Source of the DNA: CAYPLH01 sp964411505
GTDB taxonomy: Bacteria; Bacillota; Clostridia; CAYPLH01; DUMO01
NCBI GenBank assembly: GCA_964411505.1
Contig: CAYPLH010000015.1
Span: 8,586-72,585 of the forward strand
Length of the DNA stretch: 64,000 nt
Direction: 5' to 3'
The first letter of the stretch is position 1; each line of letters begins with the position of its first letter. The notes under the pieces were generated by a model. The model had not been told where the DNA came from. It made no database searches and saw only the letters and a list, made by a program, of their open reading frames with translations. This document shows positions 61,622-64,000 of the stretch, piece by piece. The translations under genes were made by a program, and so were the position numbers.

Positions 61622-62463
61622 AATAACCCGCCACCTCCCTGATGTTCTTCTTTATCTACCGAGGACATAACAGCCATTGAAAGTAAAATTAACACCATGA
61701 GTACTATAGATAACGCAGAGCCAAAATGCCAGTCCCTCTGCACAGTAAACTGCTGCTCAATAAGGTTTCCTATTAAAAGATCCTTTCCTCCGCCCAAAAG
61801 CCTAGAAATAACAAACGTACTCACTGCTGGCATGAAAACCATTGTTATGCCCGTAATTATTCCCGGAATACTAAGAGGAAAAACTACTTTTATAAAGGTT
61901 GCCAAATTATTAGCTCCTAAATCCATGGCGGCTTCTACCACACTCTTATCAATTTTCGATAAAACCGTATAAATAGGCAAAACCATAAAGGGTAAAAAAT
62001 TGTACACCATTCCTAGAACAACCGCACTCTGCCCCGGCATTATATTAAGCATAGGAAGACCAAAAAAAGCTAATATTCTGTTAATAAACCCATTTGGTGA
62101 TAGTATGGACATCCATGCATAAGTGCGGAGTAAAAAATTCATCCAGATAGGCACAAGAAAAAAAAGCATCAAAAGATTTCTCTTTCTGGCCTCAGCTTTC
62201 ACAATAATAAGTGCTACAGGATAGCCAAGTAAAAAGCATAAAGCAGTTGCGACAGCGGCCAGATAGAATGACTTGGCAATAACCTTTAAATACATCAAAT
62301 TAAACAACTTCTTATAGCTGCCAATGGAAAAGGACATAGAGCCAAGATCATGAACATTCCCGCTTGTAAAGCTATAAAACAGAATCAACAAAATAGGCCC
62401 TATTATAAAAATTGCCATCCATACAATATAAGGATAAGACAGCATTCTAAAACGATTTTTCAT
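61618..62463 (-). CDS. potB: Polyamine ABC transporter permease
   Basis: The 281 residues have six membrane helices and the EAA loop VVEAAMDLGANNLATFIKVV. PAVSTFVISRLLGGGKDLLI is the matching PotB motif. Coupled to potA and potC by 4-base overlaps. Confidence 0.92.
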   Translation of the reverse strand: MKNRFRMLSYPYIVWMAIFIIGPILLILFYSFTSGNVHDLGSMSFSIGSYKKLFNLMYLKVIAKSFYLAAVATALCFLLGYPVALIIVKAEARKRNLLMLFFLVPIWMNFLLRTYAWMSILSPNGFINRILAFFGLPMLNIMPGQSAVVLGMVYNFLPFMVLPIYTVLSKIDKSVVEAAMDLGANNLATFIKVVFPLSIPGIITGITMVFMPAVSTFVISRLLGGGKDLLIGNLIEQQFTVQRDWHFGSALSIVLMVLILLSMAVMSSVDKEEHQGGGGLF

Positions 62464-63506
62464 ATTTCTGTCTCCTTTTTCATAACATGAATATCCCCTG
62501 CAGCAATATCCAAACCCACGCTAGACCCAACTGGTCTCATACGCGTGCTGTGAACAATATATTCCATGGACTCGTTGCCTATTACCATTTCATAGTGTAC
62601 GCCTTTGAACACTACTGATCTTACAGTCCCTTTTATTTTAGCATTTTCAACATCAATAATTTCAAGATCCTCTGGGCGCAATACTACATCAACTGGTTCA
62701 TTTGGCTCAAATCCTTTGTCCACACATTCAAACTTATAACCATCTAATGTAACACAAAAATCATAGTTCATAATTCCGTCAATAATATTGCTTTCCCCTA
62801 TGAAATCAGCTACAAACCTGTTTATCGGCTCATTATATATATCTACTGGTGTTCCGACCTGATTAATTACACCTTCATTCATAACAACTATTGTATCGGA
62901 CATTGTAAGTGCTTCTTCTTGGTCATGTGTAACATACAGAAAAGTAATGCCAACTCGTTTTTGCATGTTTATAAGCTCTATCTGCATACCCTTGCGCAGC
63001 TTTAAGTCCAAAGCTCCCAAAGGTTCATCCAAAAGTAATACTTTTGGTTCATTTACTAACGCTCTTGCAATAGCTACCCTTTGCTGCTGTCCACCGCTCA
63101 AAGAGTCAACATGACGTTTTTCATAGCCTTCTAGGTTAACTAGCTTGAGTATTGTTTCAATTCTTTCATTTATTGCACTTTTTGAAAGCTTCTTTATACG
63201 AAGTCCAAATGCAATATTTTCATATACATTCAGATGGGTAAAAAGGGCATACTTTTGAAATATTGTATTTACATTTCGCTCATATGCAGGTAGGTCATTA
63301 ATTTTTTTGTCTTGAAAAAAAATGTCCCCTTCGTCTGGTTCTTCAAATCCACCAATCATTCGCAAGGTAGTTGTTTTTCCACAACCACTTGGACCTAAGA
63401 GTGTTACAAACTCATTTTCTTTTATGGTAAGATTAATATGATCAACTACAGTCACACCATCAAATTGTTTAGTAAGATTATTAAGTCTTATAATAGGTCC
63501 ATTCAT
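62460..63506 (-). CDS. potA: Polyamine ABC transporter ATPase
   Basis: ATG 63506 (MNGPIIRLNNLTKQFDGVTV) follows GGGGG. The 348 residues contain Walker A GPSGCGKTT (38-46), Q-loop FQKYALF, signature LSGGQQQR, Walker B VLLLDEPLGALD, switch His VTHDQ, and a C-terminal TOBE/OB regulatory domain. It is first in the operon, about 130 bases from the promoter. Confidence 0.95.
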   Translation of the reverse strand: MNGPIIRLNNLTKQFDGVTVVDHINLTIKENEFVTLLGPSGCGKTTTLRMIGGFEEPDEGDIFFQDKKINDLPAYERNVNTIFQKYALFTHLNVYENIAFGLRIKKLSKSAINERIETILKLVNLEGYEKRHVDSLSGGQQQRVAIARALVNEPKVLLLDEPLGALDLKLRKGMQIELINMQKRVGITFLYVTHDQEEALTMSDTIVVMNEGVINQVGTPVDIYNEPINRFVADFIGESNIIDGIMNYDFCVTLDGYKFECVDKGFEPNEPVDVVLRPEDLEIIDVENAKIKGTVRSVVFKGVHYEMVIGNESMEYIVHSTRMRPVGSSVGLDIAAGDIHVMKKETEI

Positions 63507-63621
63507 AAAAAACAACCCCCAATATTAATTAATAAGTGTTCATTGATATTGTGAATTGCAGTCATTCTTCCATGTAAAGACCAGGCATTTTTTCTGCAAT
63601 TTTTTTAAATAAACAATTCGT

Positions 63622-63650
63622 ATTATTGCATTAAATAAACGTTATGTCAA
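63622..63650 (-). promoter_or_regulatory. Sigma-A promoter of potABCD
   Basis: On the minus strand TTGACA (63650-63645), 17-base spacer and AATAAT (63627-63622). It is the only good pair between tRNA-Gly and potA, leaving a leader of about 110 bases in which I see no riboswitch. Confidence 0.75.
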
Positions 63651-63674
63651 CATTAAAAAATTATTTTTTTAATA

Positions 63675-63708
63675 CAAAAAACTCCCATAATATTAGGAGT
63701 TTTTTTTT
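63675..63708 (-). terminator. Terminator of tRNA-Gly
   Basis: On the minus strand a run of A, ACTCC, loop, GGGAGT and a T-rich tail follow directly after the CCA end of the tRNA. The plus strand also has a T-run, so it may work both ways. Confidence 0.8.
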
Positions 63709-63781
63709 GGAGCGGGTGATGGGAATCGAACCCACACGGTCAGCTTGGGAAGCTGATATTCTACCACTAAATTACACCCGC
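63708..63781 (-). tRNA. tRNA-Gly(CCC)
   Basis: The 74-nt cloverleaf starts GCGGGTGTAATTTAGTGG. The anticodon stem TCAGC/GCTGA has loop TTCCCAA (anticodon CCC), the T-arm GGTTCGATTCC is normal, and CCA is encoded. The remaining 219 bases of the window hold no gene I can support. Confidence 0.95.
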
Positions 63782-64000
63782 AAAATATAGAATTTTATTG
63801 AAAATAAAAACCCAATAACATCAAGCCTTGCTAGCTCTTTAGGTATATACTTTAAACTCTTAAATTCAGTATCTTTTAATATATCACAAAATATTTGCTT
63901 CGTCAATTATTTCGCAGCAAAATGCCTAAGATCAGGTGACCATCTGTTACTGTTCACTCCCCCATAGTAGTCGCACACATGATAGCGAAACTTTTAGGTG

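Noticed and set aside
63907..63998. C-terminal gene fragment on the minus strand at the window end
   Set aside because: A 29-codon frame (ending LRHFAAK) is too short to support and is closed upstream by a stop within the window.

Overview
The window is AT-rich DNA from an anaerobic, endospore-forming Firmicute, most likely a cellulolytic-type clostridium (Ruminiclostridium/Acetivibrio relatives). This assignment is inference. It rests on a YabG sporulation protease, a LysM/GH18 spore-type cell-wall hydrolase, a short HisG paired with HisZ, an S-layer-homology protein with a Pro/Thr linker, a 2-hydroxyacyl-CoA dehydratase activase-like giant, strong AGGAGG ribosome binding sites and frequent TTG/GTG starts.

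Layout. 1-3400: the tail of an unknown gene; a compact promoter / structured leader / 25-residue peptide unit; a membrane HD-GYP c-di-GMP phosphodiesterase; and a MurA with Asp in place of the catalytic Cys. 3400-7050: an accessory island bounded by two 117-bp direct repeats. It holds an AbrB/PIN toxin-antitoxin pair, broken phage-like genes and remnants of an RHS polymorphic toxin with several toxin tips and immunity genes. 7800-13150: a spore-type LysM/SH3/GH18 hydrolase, a sugar-type oxidoreductase, a MinJ-like PDZ membrane protein, and an MNT/HEPN pair whose HEPN gene is frameshifted. 13400-19300: a second accessory, partly decayed region with a GGTA microsatellite, a nucleotidyltransferase-5-like protein, a headless ABC ATPase, an MccF-like LD-carboxypeptidase, a Nudix hydrolase, a LoaP/NusG-type antiterminator plus a second NusG fragment, and a glycosyltransferase fragment.

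19400-38600: metabolic genes, mostly monocistronic: a D-2-hydroxyacid dehydrogenase, a uroporphyrinogen-decarboxylase-like methyltransferase divergent from an AraC regulator, yabG, nagB, an epimerase, a fused two-module ABC permease, a YbaK editing domain, two AEC carriers, a sulfatase and a 1482-residue activase-like protein. The intergenic spaces here carry hairpin arrays, a 204-bp near-palindromic MITE-like element and other repeats. 38580-44200: a histidine operon in the order hisZ-G-D-B-A-F, lacking hisC, hisH and hisI/E. 44500-51640: an SLH protein, a CoA-disulfide reductase with rhodanese domain, and a Cache-HAMP-PAS-GGDEF-HD-GYP protein.

51700-54400: tRNA-Thr and a scrap heap of toxin-antitoxin, ImmA-like and hydrolase fragments, plus an intact RelE/AbrB pair. 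54455-59140: a carbohydrate-type ABC importer (a 720-residue lipoprotein and two permeases, no ATPase) with an adaptor-like membrane protein. 59160-63780: QueT, a polyamine importer operon potABCD under a clear sigma-A promoter, and tRNA-Gly.

The most noteworthy items are the peptide/leader unit at 199-473, the polymorphic-toxin graveyard at 4.4-7.05 kb, the LoaP-linked remnant cluster at 14.1-18.9 kb, and the MITE-like palindrome at 32.66-32.86 kb.
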